A DNA stretch of 43,594 nt from Gammaproteobacteria bacterium (GTDB lineage Bacteria; Pseudomonadota; Gammaproteobacteria; UBA4575). Location of the stretch: contig JAPOYL010000005.1 of NCBI GenBank assembly GCA_026706595.1, positions 1 through 43,594 on the forward strand, written 5' to 3'. The position numbers were made by a program, and so were the translations under genes. This document shows positions 7,451 through 14,698 of the stretch, one piece after another. Position 1 is the stretch's first letter. Every line of letters starts with the position of its first letter. The notes beneath the pieces were generated by a model. That model searched no databases and was not told the origin of the DNA. It saw nothing but the letters and a program-made list of their open reading frames with translations.

Positions 7451-8386
7451 TCATCCCGGGCTTTTTCCCTGAAGCATGTTGGACGACCACTCTGCGGCCA
7501 GCTCCAGAAAGGCGAGGCATGCCGGGCTTTTGTACCCGCTTTTGTGCCAGATCATGCTGACGGTGTGATGCGGCAGTTCGGGCACCACGGCGATGGGATA
7601 TAGCCCGTCCTGAGTGTTGATGATCGTGTTGGGCAAGACCGTGGCCAGCGAGCCGAGTTCGACCATCTCGATGATCACGGTCAGCGAATTGGTCTCGATC
7701 ACGTTGCGGGGCTCAATGCCGCAGTCATGACAGTAGCGGTCGATGTGGTGTCGAAGGGCGAAGTCCGTATTGAGCTGCACCAGGGCCTCCTTGCCGAAGT
7801 CCTGGGCACTGATCCGCTTTCTTTTCTGGATACGCCTTGGGTGCGTCTCGCCGACGGCGAGATAAAGGGCTTCCTCGAACAGCGTGAATGTTTCGGTATG
7901 ACTGGAATTTTCCTCGGAATGGGGCGGCTTGCTGAAGGTGATGCCGATATCGATCCGGGCCTCCGAGATGGCCGGCTCGATTTCGTCCTGGGGCATGTCC
8001 AGCGTACTCAGGGCGATGCCGGGGTACAACCGGTTGTAGCGTGACAGCAGGTCGCAGGTCAGGTAGTCGGTGATCGGGGTCCAGCCGAGCCTCAGGGAGC
8101 CGCGGCTGAGGTCTTGGACATCCTGGATCGCCCGGGTGCCGATGTTCAGTTCCCCCCATGCACGCCGCGCATGCCGCAGGAAGATTTTTCCGGCATCGGT
8201 GAGCTGCACCGTGCGCCCGGAACGGTCCAGCAGGGGGGATTGCAGGTATTCTTCCAGCTGCTTGATTTGCTGGGAGAGGGTCGGCTGTGAGACATGCAGG
8301 GCTTCGGCCGCGCGCGTGTAACTGCCGTATTCTGCGATCGCGATCAGGTACTGCAGGGCACGCGGAAAGATGTCCCGTCTGTCCAT
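7451..8386 (-). CDS. cynR: CynR-type LysR-family transcriptional regulator
   Basis: A 311-residue LysR regulator. The N-terminal winged helix-turn-helix (residues 8-65, with SYTRAAEALHVSQPTLSQQI) is followed by an effector-binding domain. From memory it follows E. coli CynR closely along its length: the DRSGRT segment, RAI.DV.DL.RGSLR, and in the C-terminal domain IDRYC..CGI.P..VIE.NS. CynR responds to cyanate and controls cyanase genes. Here the gene sits upstream of cynS and divergent from the scn operon, so it is the obvious candidate regulator of both. The start codon lies within a perfect LysR-type dyad (8383-8401), suggesting autorepression. Confidence 0.88.
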   Translation of the reverse strand: MDRRDIFPRALQYLIAIAEYGSYTRAAEALHVSQPTLSQQIKQLEEYLQSPLLDRSGRTVQLTDAGKIFLRHARRAWGELNIGTRAIQDVQDLSRGSLRLGWTPITDYLTCDLLSRYNRLYPGIALSTLDMPQDEIEPAISEARIDIGITFSKPPHSEENSSHTETFTLFEEALYLAVGETHPRRIQKRKRISAQDFGKEALVQLNTDFALRHHIDRYCHDCGIEPRNVIETNSLTVIIEMVELGSLATVLPNTIINTQDGLYPIAVVPELPHHTVSMIWHKSGYKSPACLAFLELAAEWSSNMLQGKSPG

Positions 8387-8459
8387 AGCTAACTCCTATG
8401 GGTTTGATAAATATAAAGTCTTGGATTAATAACATAACTCCTTTAGACTTGTCATTATC
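8383..8459 (+). promoter_or_regulatory. Predicted CynR operator and scn promoter
   Basis: A perfect dyad CCATAG-N7-CTATGG (8383-8401) contains the LysR core T-N11-A. Exactly 11 bases further is ATAAAGTCTTGGA (8413-8425). The same dyad, spacing and 13-mer occur upstream of the porin at 16854-16812, read on the minus strand. AAGTCT 8416-8421 and AGACTT 8445-8450 form a second dyad. TTGGAT (8421-8426) could be a -35 and TAGACT (8444-8449) a weak -10 with 17-base spacing. The dyad would be the regulator's high-affinity site and the 13-mer its activation site. The dyad also covers the cynR start codon. The scnB start is 155 bases downstream. Confidence 0.65.
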
Positions 8460-8580
8460 TCATATTAAGGCCCTATAAAATAAGTATATAAGCGAATACT
8501 GAAGTACCCTGAATTATCTAGCATGCAAGGCAGCGTGTTTGACATCCAGAATATGCAGAAAATAAGAGGAGTTCAAAGTC

Positions 8581-9012
8581 ATGCCATCTGATACCAGACA
8601 AAAAGTAATGCGGCACATTGACATTGTTGGTCAACTGCAACCAGCTCTGCATCAGCCGCAGCATGCCCCCCTTCCCACAGAGGTCGATAACGCCCACTAC
8701 AGGGCCTACATGCGGACTTCGCACGATGTCGGCGGAGAGCCCGATGTCACCATCCAGTGGCACGAAAAAGAAGAAGAGCAGTGGGAGTTGAACACCTACG
8801 TGACGTGCGAGTGTTTGGCATGGCGCGGCGTTTGGAATGCCGAGGAAAGACGCCGCAGGCAGAATGTTGACCTGGGGCAGACCCAGTATCTGGGCCTGCC
8901 GTACTACGGCCGCTGGCTGCTGTCTGCCGCAAGGATCATGGTGGACAAGCAACACATCACGCTCACAGAACTAATGAATAAGATTGAAGAGGTGAAAAAC
9001 CGCCATGAGTAG
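8581..9012 (+). CDS. scnB: Thiocyanate hydrolase beta subunit
   Basis: A 143-residue protein corresponding to the N-terminal half of a nitrile hydratase beta subunit. It is the first gene of the scn operon, as in Thiobacillus thioparus. Thiocyanate hydrolase converts SCN- to carbonyl sulfide and ammonia. The arginine run at 90-93 (ERRRRQ) matches where the family places beta-subunit arginines that contact the oxidised cysteines of the metal site. The C-terminal YYGRWLLSAARIM.DKQHIT segment is the nitrile hydratase beta-like helix pair. The start follows AGAGGAG. It overlaps scnA by eight bases, indicating translational coupling. A 155-base leader separates it from the predicted operator. Confidence 0.9.
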   Translation: MPSDTRQKVMRHIDIVGQLQPALHQPQHAPLPTEVDNAHYRAYMRTSHDVGGEPDVTIQWHEKEEEQWELNTYVTCECLAWRGVWNAEERRRRQNVDLGQTQYLGLPYYGRWLLSAARIMVDKQHITLTELMNKIEEVKNRHE

Positions 9013-9358
9013 AGGCCATCACGCTGAGAAAGCTACCGGGAAAGGCGACCCGCAATGTTTCAAAGGCGAGGCGTCAGCACCGAAATTCAAGGTCGGTGAC
9101 CGTGTCCGGATCCGGGACTTGCCGGACATCTTCTACACCCGGTGTCAGGTGTATACCCGGGGTGCGGAGGGAGTGGTGACCGTAGTCACGCACGAAAGCC
9201 CTGCCCCTGAGGATGAGGCTTGGGATAACGTCGACAAGCCCGAGTGGTTCTACATCGTGCGCTTCAAGCAAAAGGAACTCTGGCCCGAGTATCCCGACGT
9301 GTACGAGAACGATACCCTGCAGACGGAATTTTCCGAACGCTGGCTAGAGTCCGCTTGA
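9005..9358 (+). CDS. scnA: Thiocyanate hydrolase alpha subunit
   Basis: A 117-residue protein corresponding to the C-terminal half of a nitrile hydratase beta subunit: FKVGDRVRIRDLP, then RG..GVV, a YIVRF..KELW segment and a final ERWLESA. This SH3-like barrel packs against ScnC and ScnB. In nitrile hydratases the two halves are one chain; in thiocyanate hydrolases they are separate genes, as here. The reading frame overlaps scnB. The T. thioparus alpha subunit is slightly longer (126 residues by recollection). The first 25 residues are polar and probably disordered. Confidence 0.9.
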   Translation: MSRGHHAEKATGKGDPQCFKGEASAPKFKVGDRVRIRDLPDIFYTRCQVYTRGAEGVVTVVTHESPAPEDEAWDNVDKPEWFYIVRFKQKELWPEYPDVYENDTLQTEFSERWLESA

Positions 9359-9406
9359 ATCCAACGGGTTGAATCGATAAAAAGAGTTGTATAGAGAGGA
9401 ATAATC

Positions 9407-10099
9407 ATGGCAGAGAAACATAAGCCTGCACCTATGGTAGATGAAGTAAGCGACTTCGAGGTTCTGGAAGTTGCGGTTCGTGAGCTGGCCATTGAAAAGG
9501 GTCTGTTCAGCGCTGAGGATCATCGACGTTTTGCGGAATTTGCGCATAGCATAGGCCCCCTGCCGGCTGGGCGGCTCGTTGCCAAGTCCTGGCTGGACCC
9601 CGAGTTCAAGAAGCTGGCACTGGAAGACGGCTTCACTGCGAGCAAGGAAGTCGGCATAGACTGGCTGAACCCGACGGGATTCGGAACACCCAGCGACTAT
9701 TGTGATTTGCGCGTGCTTGAGAACACCCCGTCCGTGCATCACGTGGTGGTATGCACGTTGTGCTCGTGTTACCCGAGGCCGATCCTGGGCCATTCCCCCG
9801 AGTGGTACAGGACACCCAATTATCGTCGCAGACTGGTGCGCTGGCCCCGTCAGGTGCTGTCAGAGTTTGGTCTGCAGATTCCCGCAGATGTCGAGGTGAG
9901 AGTCGAGGATTCCAACCAGAAGTGCCGTTTCATGGTTATGCCGATGCGCCCTGAAGGTACCGAGGACTGGAGTGAAGACCAGCTCGCTGAAATTGTGACG
10001 CGCGACTGCATGCTGGGCGTGGCCCTGCCTCACCCGGACCGCAAGGCCGATGACAAGCGGCCTGTGCACAAGGCAGCCAACCCGGTGCATGGGCACTAA
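9407..10099 (+). CDS. scnC: Thiocyanate hydrolase gamma (catalytic, cobalt) subunit
   Basis: A 230-residue homologue of the nitrile hydratase alpha subunit. The metal claw C-T-L-C-S-C is at Cys116, Cys119 and Cys121, followed by YPRPILG and PEWYR. In this family the threonine at the second position (CTLC, not CSLC) goes with cobalt rather than iron. The second and third cysteines are oxidised to sulfinic and sulfenic acids during maturation. Substrate SCN- binds at this site and is hydrolysed to COS and NH3. The start follows GAGAGG. It lies 48 bases after scnA. All three subunits are full length and uninterrupted, so the enzyme should be functional. Confidence 0.93.
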   Translation: MAEKHKPAPMVDEVSDFEVLEVAVRELAIEKGLFSAEDHRRFAEFAHSIGPLPAGRLVAKSWLDPEFKKLALEDGFTASKEVGIDWLNPTGFGTPSDYCDLRVLENTPSVHHVVVCTLCSCYPRPILGHSPEWYRTPNYRRRLVRWPRQVLSEFGLQIPADVEVRVEDSNQKCRFMVMPMRPEGTEDWSEDQLAEIVTRDCMLGVALPHPDRKADDKRPVHKAANPVHGH

Positions 10100-10111
10100 C
10101 ACGACCGCGTG

Positions 10112-10498
10112 ATGGGCGGCCTGGACAAAAATGCTGGGACTGGCCCGGTGAACCAGGAACCGGAATTTTCTTCGGTTTCGGTGCTGGAGAAGGTTCGCGA
10201 GAAAGGGAAGGTCTGGGAGGATTTGGCCAAAAAGTATGGCGTGGATAATCCGGATCCCCCCTGGAAGATCAATCTGGACTCGACCTGCGAGGCACTTTCC
10301 GCCGAGCAGTGTGCACTTCCTGTGCTGGAGCGCAGGAACGAGGAGGATGTGCTCTCCGAGAGCCTGTATCAGGATGTCCCTTATCCGGAGCGTCAGTTGC
10401 TGGCGCTTGCCCATTCGATGATTGAACGCGGATTGATTGATGAGGATGAGCTGGCACTTCGCATGAAGTTCGTCAGCAAGCGTCTCAACAGCGCATGA
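10112..10498 (+). CDS. Thiocyanate hydrolase activator (P15K-like)
   Basis: A 128-residue protein directly after scnC (12-base gap). A helical C-terminal segment (PYPERQLLALAHSMIERGLIDEDEL) resembles nitrile hydratase beta N-terminal/accessory domains. In T. thioparus a 15-kDa protein, P15K, is needed for cobalt insertion and active-site maturation of thiocyanate hydrolase. Size, position and similarity make this its counterpart. The start is uncertain: GTG 10109 and ATG 10112 are adjacent and neither has a good ribosome-binding site. It contains one Cys and no obvious metal motif, so a chaperone role fits better than metal storage. Confidence 0.75.
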   Translation: MGGLDKNAGTGPVNQEPEFSSVSVLEKVREKGKVWEDLAKKYGVDNPDPPWKINLDSTCEALSAEQCALPVLERRNEEDVLSESLYQDVPYPERQLLALAHSMIERGLIDEDELALRMKFVSKRLNSA

Positions 10499-10530
10499 CC
10501 GATAGACGCTGAAACTAAGGACGATACTCG

Positions 10531-10893
10531 ATGGCAAACATATTTATGAAGTCTTCATGGGGAAGCGATGACCCGACACGGGCGGCAATGGTTTTCGGGC
10601 ATGCAAATGCCTTGGCAGGCGCAGGCCATGAAGTGCGGATATTTCTGCTCGGTGAGGCCGTTTGTCTGGCACGCCCTGTGGTTCGCGAGAACATGGTGCC
10701 ACTGGGCTGGCCGTCAGTCGCCGAGCAGTGGGATGAAGCGATCGGGAACGGTGTACGCATTGAATGCTGTGGTGCATGTTCCAGGGCCCGAGGTGTGAGT
10801 GAAGAAGATATGGCGAAAGCGGGAGCTCAGCCTGGTAATCCCACCACCTTCGTGGAAAGTGTGGAATGGTCCGACAAGATCATTGCGGAATGA
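10531..10893 (+). CDS. DsrE/DsrF-like protein
   Basis: A 120-residue alpha/beta protein of the DsrE-like (sulfurtransferase/sulfur carrier) superfamily. The N-terminal strand and helix MANIFMKSSW...RAAMVFGHANALAGAGHEVRIFLLGEAV are typical. Cysteines are Cys45, Cys79, Cys80 and Cys83, in EAVCLARP and IECCGACSRARG; the latter segment is where DsrE-family members carry their active cysteine. It lies 32 bases after the P15K-like gene within the scn operon, preceded by AAGGA. Sulfur trafficking linked to carbonyl sulfide or thiocyanate is plausible but unproven. Many DsrE-like proteins have no known partner. Confidence 0.8.
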   Translation: MANIFMKSSWGSDDPTRAAMVFGHANALAGAGHEVRIFLLGEAVCLARPVVRENMVPLGWPSVAEQWDEAIGNGVRIECCGACSRARGVSEEDMAKAGAQPGNPTTFVESVEWSDKIIAE

Positions 10894-11021
10894 AAGAGGA
10901 CAGTGGCCTGAACAGACCCGATTCGACCCTTGCCTGATTTTTTGTGCAGTGTATGCGTGTAAGACAGATGAACCGGCAAGATAGAGAAGATGAAGACCGG
11001 ACGTAGAGGCAGAAAACATAT

Positions 11022-11852
11022 ATGGAAAGACGCAACGGCGTACGCATCGATATTGGCGACCTTACCCATCGCTATACCGCGAAAACCCCGCTTACCTTTG
11101 AGAAAGTCAATATCAAGGCGGAACCCGGCGAGGCATTGGTCATCATTGGCCGCTCCGGTTGCGGGAAATCAACGCTTTTGCATATCTTGGCCGGCCTGCT
11201 GGAGAAAACCAGCGGCATTGTACAACTCGACGGGAAAGATGTTACGGAGCCTTCCTCACATTGGATAATGATGTTTCAGGCGCCGCATCTTTTTCCCTGG
11301 ATGACGGTAGAACAGAACGTTGGCACCGGCTTGCGCTTTGCGCGTTGGCCGGAGGAGAAAATGAAAAAGCGGGTAGCCGAGGTGATTAATCTGGTACACC
11401 TTGATGAATTTGCGCAGAACAACACGCAAGACCTTTCCGGTGGTCAGCAACAGCGTGTTGCGCTTGCCCGCTCTTTGGTGATGGAGCCAGATCTGTTGTT
11501 GCTGGATGAGCCTTTTTCGGCACTGGATGCATTCACGCGAGCAACACTGCAAAAAGATGTAAGGGCGATCTCGAAACAGTTGGGCTTTAACCTGGTGATG
11601 GTCACCCACGATATCGATGAGGCAGTCATTATGGCCGATCGTGCATTGGTCATGGCGGGTTCGCCGGGTGAGATTGTCCATGATTTCAAGGTGGATCTGG
11701 AAGATCCGCGAGAAAGGCAGGACCCTGAGGTTCAGGCAATGCGTGCGAATCTGATGGAAATATTTCATCAGGCAGCAGGCGTACCTGTTGACAGTTCCGA
11801 CGAGGAGGGAGACGATACCAGTCAACCGGATGTTGAATTGGTAGGAAACTAG
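11022..11852 (+). CDS. ABC transporter ATP-binding protein (nitrate/sulfonate/taurine type)
   Basis: A 276-residue ABC ATPase with Walker A GRSGCGKST (43-51), Q-loop Gln87 (FQAPHLFPW), signature LSGGQ (138-142), Walker B LLLLDEP (158-164) and H-loop His196. It is of the NrtD/SsuB/TauB type and pairs with the binding protein and permease that follow. The C-terminus is unusually acidic (SSDEEGDD). To the eye, its codon use is less GC-rich than that of its neighbours, hinting at a separate origin. It probably energises uptake of a small anion such as thiocyanate or cyanate. Confidence 0.9.
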   Translation: MERRNGVRIDIGDLTHRYTAKTPLTFEKVNIKAEPGEALVIIGRSGCGKSTLLHILAGLLEKTSGIVQLDGKDVTEPSSHWIMMFQAPHLFPWMTVEQNVGTGLRFARWPEEKMKKRVAEVINLVHLDEFAQNNTQDLSGGQQQRVALARSLVMEPDLLLLDEPFSALDAFTRATLQKDVRAISKQLGFNLVMVTHDIDEAVIMADRALVMAGSPGEIVHDFKVDLEDPRERQDPEVQAMRANLMEIFHQAAGVPVDSSDEEGDDTSQPDVELVGN

Positions 11853-11919
11853 AATAAATATCTGAAAGTGCACTTCAGATCCTATTAACTACGAGAGTAA
11901 CGATTAGAGGAATTCCGAC

Positions 11920-13212
11920 ATGAAGAAAATTTACGAAAAGCATGGCGACGGGATACAGACCGATGATCCCAGGCTCGCCATAGAGTACGACCCGCTGTTC
12001 AAGGGGGCGCTGGGTACCGGTATCAACCGGCGTGAATTGCTGCAGGTGGGAGGCCTGGCTGCCCTGGGAGGCGGAGCCGGTGCCTTGCCGATGCCCACAT
12101 TCGCCAAGAAAAAGTGGGACCCGGTCATCAAGATCGGGTACATCCCCATCACGGATGCGGCCGCGCTCCTGATCGCCCACGACCTGGGCTATTTCAAGGA
12201 TGAGGGCATCGATTCTGTGAAGCCGACACTGATTCGTGGCTGGTCGCCACTGGTGGAAGCCTTTGCAGCGCACCGCTTCAACCTGACGCATATGCTGATA
12301 CCGATTCCGGTATGGATGCGCTACAACAACAAGTACCCGATCAAGGTCACGGCTTGGGACCACACCAACGGCTCTGCTGTTCTGGTGGGCAAGAAGAGCG
12401 GCATCAACGAGCCCAAGGACTTTGGAGGCAAGCAGTTCGCTGTACCGTACTGGTACTCGATCCACAACATTGTTTCGCAAAGGATCATGAAAGCCGCCGG
12501 TATCAAGCCGGTCATCCGGCCGCAATCTGCGAAGCTGGCGGATGATGAATGCAACTTCCTTGTTCTGGCGCCGCCCTCCATGCCGCCTGCGCTGGCCGCT
12601 GGAACCATCGATGGTTACTGTGTGGCTGAGCCGTTCAACGCTTTGGGTGAGCTCAAGGCTGGCGGAAAAGTGCTGCGCTTCACTGGTGATGCCTGGAAAG
12701 GGCACCCCTGCTGTGTGGTCGTGATGCACGAGGAAGACGCCATGGATCCGGATCGAGCTGCTTGGGCCCAAGGGGTACACAACGCAGTCGTCAGGGCGCA
12801 GATCACGCTCGCTGAGAACCGGGAGTCCATGTCTGAACGGCTTTCACGTGACGGCAAGGGTTACCTGCCGGTACCGAAAGAAGTCGTGAAGCGGGCGATG
12901 ATGTTCTACGACCCTGCCTACTACAAGAATCCGCTTGCGATCAAGCATCCGGAATGGGGACAGAACAGGATTGACTTCCAGGCCTGGCCGTATCGCTCGG
13001 CCACGGAACTCGTGGTCAGTGACCTGAAGGAAACTGTGGTCACAGGTGATGCGCGATTCCTGGAGACGCTCACTCCACAGCATGTATCCGACGATCTGGT
13101 CAATTATGACTACGTGAAGAATGCGTTGGAAGCTAATCCGAAATGGAGAAATGATGCGAGTGTGCCGCAGGAAGGCGATCCGTACATTCGATCCGAGGTG
13201 TTCGTACTTTGA
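11920..13212 (+). CDS. ABC transporter substrate-binding protein with Tat-type signal (NrtA/SsuA-like)
   Basis: A 430-residue periplasmic binding protein. A long n-region of about 35 residues precedes a twin-arginine motif, Arg37-Arg38 (INRRELLQVGG), a weakly hydrophobic glycine/alanine core and a likely cleavage before the mature domain. That is a Tat-type rather than a Sec signal. The mature part has the NMT1/SsuA-like fold (KIGYIPITDAAALLIAHDLGYFKDEGI, and later WSPLVEAF and YCVAEPFNALGE). Ligands of this family are nitrate, bicarbonate, cyanate, sulfonates or pyrimidines. The scn operon context suggests thiocyanate or cyanate. Its stop overlaps the start of the permease gene. Confidence 0.88.
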   Translation: MKKIYEKHGDGIQTDDPRLAIEYDPLFKGALGTGINRRELLQVGGLAALGGGAGALPMPTFAKKKWDPVIKIGYIPITDAAALLIAHDLGYFKDEGIDSVKPTLIRGWSPLVEAFAAHRFNLTHMLIPIPVWMRYNNKYPIKVTAWDHTNGSAVLVGKKSGINEPKDFGGKQFAVPYWYSIHNIVSQRIMKAAGIKPVIRPQSAKLADDECNFLVLAPPSMPPALAAGTIDGYCVAEPFNALGELKAGGKVLRFTGDAWKGHPCCVVVMHEEDAMDPDRAAWAQGVHNAVVRAQITLAENRESMSERLSRDGKGYLPVPKEVVKRAMMFYDPAYYKNPLAIKHPEWGQNRIDFQAWPYRSATELVVSDLKETVVTGDARFLETLTPQHVSDDLVNYDYVKNALEANPKWRNDASVPQEGDPYIRSEVFVL

Positions 13213-14057
13213 GTAACGGCAAGGTAGATGTGGTGGGTGTCGATGCGGATTCTTCCGCAGCGGCGCTGAAGGCTGCACAAAACAGGAAAAAAGCCAAGTC
13301 GATGGGCAAGAGCCTGTTCAACTGGGCTGCCGGCCTGGCGATCCTTTTTGCGCTTTGGTGGTTAGGCGGGTATCTCATCTACCTCAACCCCGATACCACG
13401 AACTTCAGTGACTTCGGGCCGATCCCGACGTTCAAGGCATTTCCGGAGCTGTTTGCGATTGGCAAGATCCAGGCAGCGGTCTTTACCAGTGGCTATCGTC
13501 TGGGGGCAGGGCTGCTCATTGCGATTGTCGTTGGGATACCCATCGGAATCCTGCTTGGGCGCAGCGTAGTCTTTCGTGAACTCAGCAATTCGCCATTTCA
13601 GTTGATCCGCATGATCAGCCCGCTTTCCTGGGAACCCATCGCCGTGATCGTGTTTGCCACCTGGAACGGGGCAATCGTATTCCTGATCGCGGTCGCCGCG
13701 GTCTGGCCCGTCGTCTTTGCTACGGCAGCCGGCCTGGCGAAGGTGGACCCTGCCTGGTTCAAGGTGGCCCGCAACCTGGGTGCCAAGCCCTGGCACATGG
13801 TGACGGAAATCATCCTGCCAGCGATCATGTTCGATATACTGACGGGCGTACGGCTCGCTCTGGGTGTCGGATGGATTGTGCTGGTACCGGCAGAGTTTCT
13901 CGGGGTGACCTCGGGACTTGGCTATTCCATTGCGGATGCCAGGGAGACACTCTCGTATGACCATTTGACGGCGATGGTACTGACCATCGGGATCATGGGC
14001 TACATACTTGACAGCTCCTGCGCGATGATGATCAAGAAGTACAGCTGGCACCATTGA
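13209..14057 (+). CDS. ABC transporter permease (nitrate/sulfonate/taurine type)
   Basis: A 282-residue inner-membrane permease of the BPD_transp_1 family. After about 40 cytoplasmic Ala/Lys-rich residues there are about six transmembrane helices. The EAA loop (ARNLGAKPWHMVTEIILPAIMFDILTG in part), which docks on the ATPase, lies between two of them. It starts at TTG 13209, overlapping the binding-protein stop codon by four bases, with GAGG a short distance upstream; this suggests translational coupling. With the ATPase and binding protein it completes a one-permease importer, presumably a homodimer in the membrane. Confidence 0.88.
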   Translation: MSNGKVDVVGVDADSSAAALKAAQNRKKAKSMGKSLFNWAAGLAILFALWWLGGYLIYLNPDTTNFSDFGPIPTFKAFPELFAIGKIQAAVFTSGYRLGAGLLIAIVVGIPIGILLGRSVVFRELSNSPFQLIRMISPLSWEPIAVIVFATWNGAIVFLIAVAAVWPVVFATAAGLAKVDPAWFKVARNLGAKPWHMVTEIILPAIMFDILTGVRLALGVGWIVLVPAEFLGVTSGLGYSIADARETLSYDHLTAMVLTIGIMGYILDSSCAMMIKKYSWHH

Positions 14058-14125
14058 AGATAAGCAAATATCGAACGAACACAGACTAATTTGCTGCATT
14101 AACTAAATCGAGGAAAAAGATAACT

Positions 14126-14320
14126 ATGCAAAATCAGATAGCAACCAGAGCAAAACTGCATGATGGAACGATTTCGAAGGCAACATGGCGTCCCTTACAG
14201 ATTGCCACTGCCTTTTTGTTGGGTGCCGTAATCTTGTACGGTGTGGGCTTTGCTAATTCGGCTGCAGTGCACAACGCGGCCCATGATGTTCGCCATACCC
14301 AAGTTTTCCCTTGCCACTAG
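14126..14320 (+). CDS. cbtB: CbtB-like cobalt transporter subunit (second copy)
   Basis: A 64-residue single-helix membrane protein (helix about 25-44) with the CbtB metal tail: His49, His53, His57, Cys63 and His64 (VHNAAHDVRH...FPCH). It is a paralogue of the protein at 3372-3569, with a closely matching tail but a different N-terminus. Unlike that copy, no cbtA follows it. It is the last gene of the scn operon before the terminator. The placement supports a cobalt-supply role for the Co-dependent hydrolase, perhaps sharing the CbtA encoded at 2658-3335. Confidence 0.85.
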   Translation: MQNQIATRAKLHDGTISKATWRPLQIATAFLLGAVILYGVGFANSAAVHNAAHDVRHTQVFPCH

Positions 14321-14365
14321 GCATTTGGGAAACCTCACAGGAAACTGCTGAGAATTCCTCTCGAT

Positions 14366-14411
14366 GGCTTGGCCACGGTCATGATGACCGCGGGCCAAGC
14401 CTGTCTTTTCG
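14366..14411 (+). terminator. Intrinsic terminator of the scn operon
   Basis: A long hairpin: GGCTTGGCC 14366-14374 pairs with GGCCAAGCC 14393-14401, and inside it CGGTCAT pairs with ATGACCG. It is followed by TGTCTTTTC. It lies 46 bases after the second cbtB stop. It is the first strong terminator after scnB, so about 5.7 kb could be one transcript. Confidence 0.8.
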
Positions 14412-14698
14412 GCTGGCTTGTAAATAAGAATACAGGTCGTCGTCCCGTACGATAAATCCTTCTCGGACGAAAGATCGTCCTACCCGTCTGGAAATGCACC
14501 TCTGCTGAGGCAGGGCGTTCTGCAACTCCTACAGTAATTGCTTGTACAGTACGGCCGCACCCAAATCTATGGGCAACACTCCAGGATCAGTTTCTTCGTC
14601 ATTGCTTCATTTCGCCCGCTGGCCGAAGGAGCTTGCGCTAAACCTGGGAACCTGCACGAACGATCAGGTGTATGTAAGACTTGGGTTTCTAGATCACA
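14412..14698. other. Intergenic stretch without a convincing gene
   Basis: About 290 bases between the scn terminator and the gene remnant. Short open frames exist (for example 14542-14739, 65 codons) but overlap one another in other frames and have no ribosome-binding site. Several frames read protein-like in part, which may mean an older frameshifted gene extends back from the remnant at 14699. I see no inverted-repeat ends of an insertion sequence. Confidence 0.35.
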
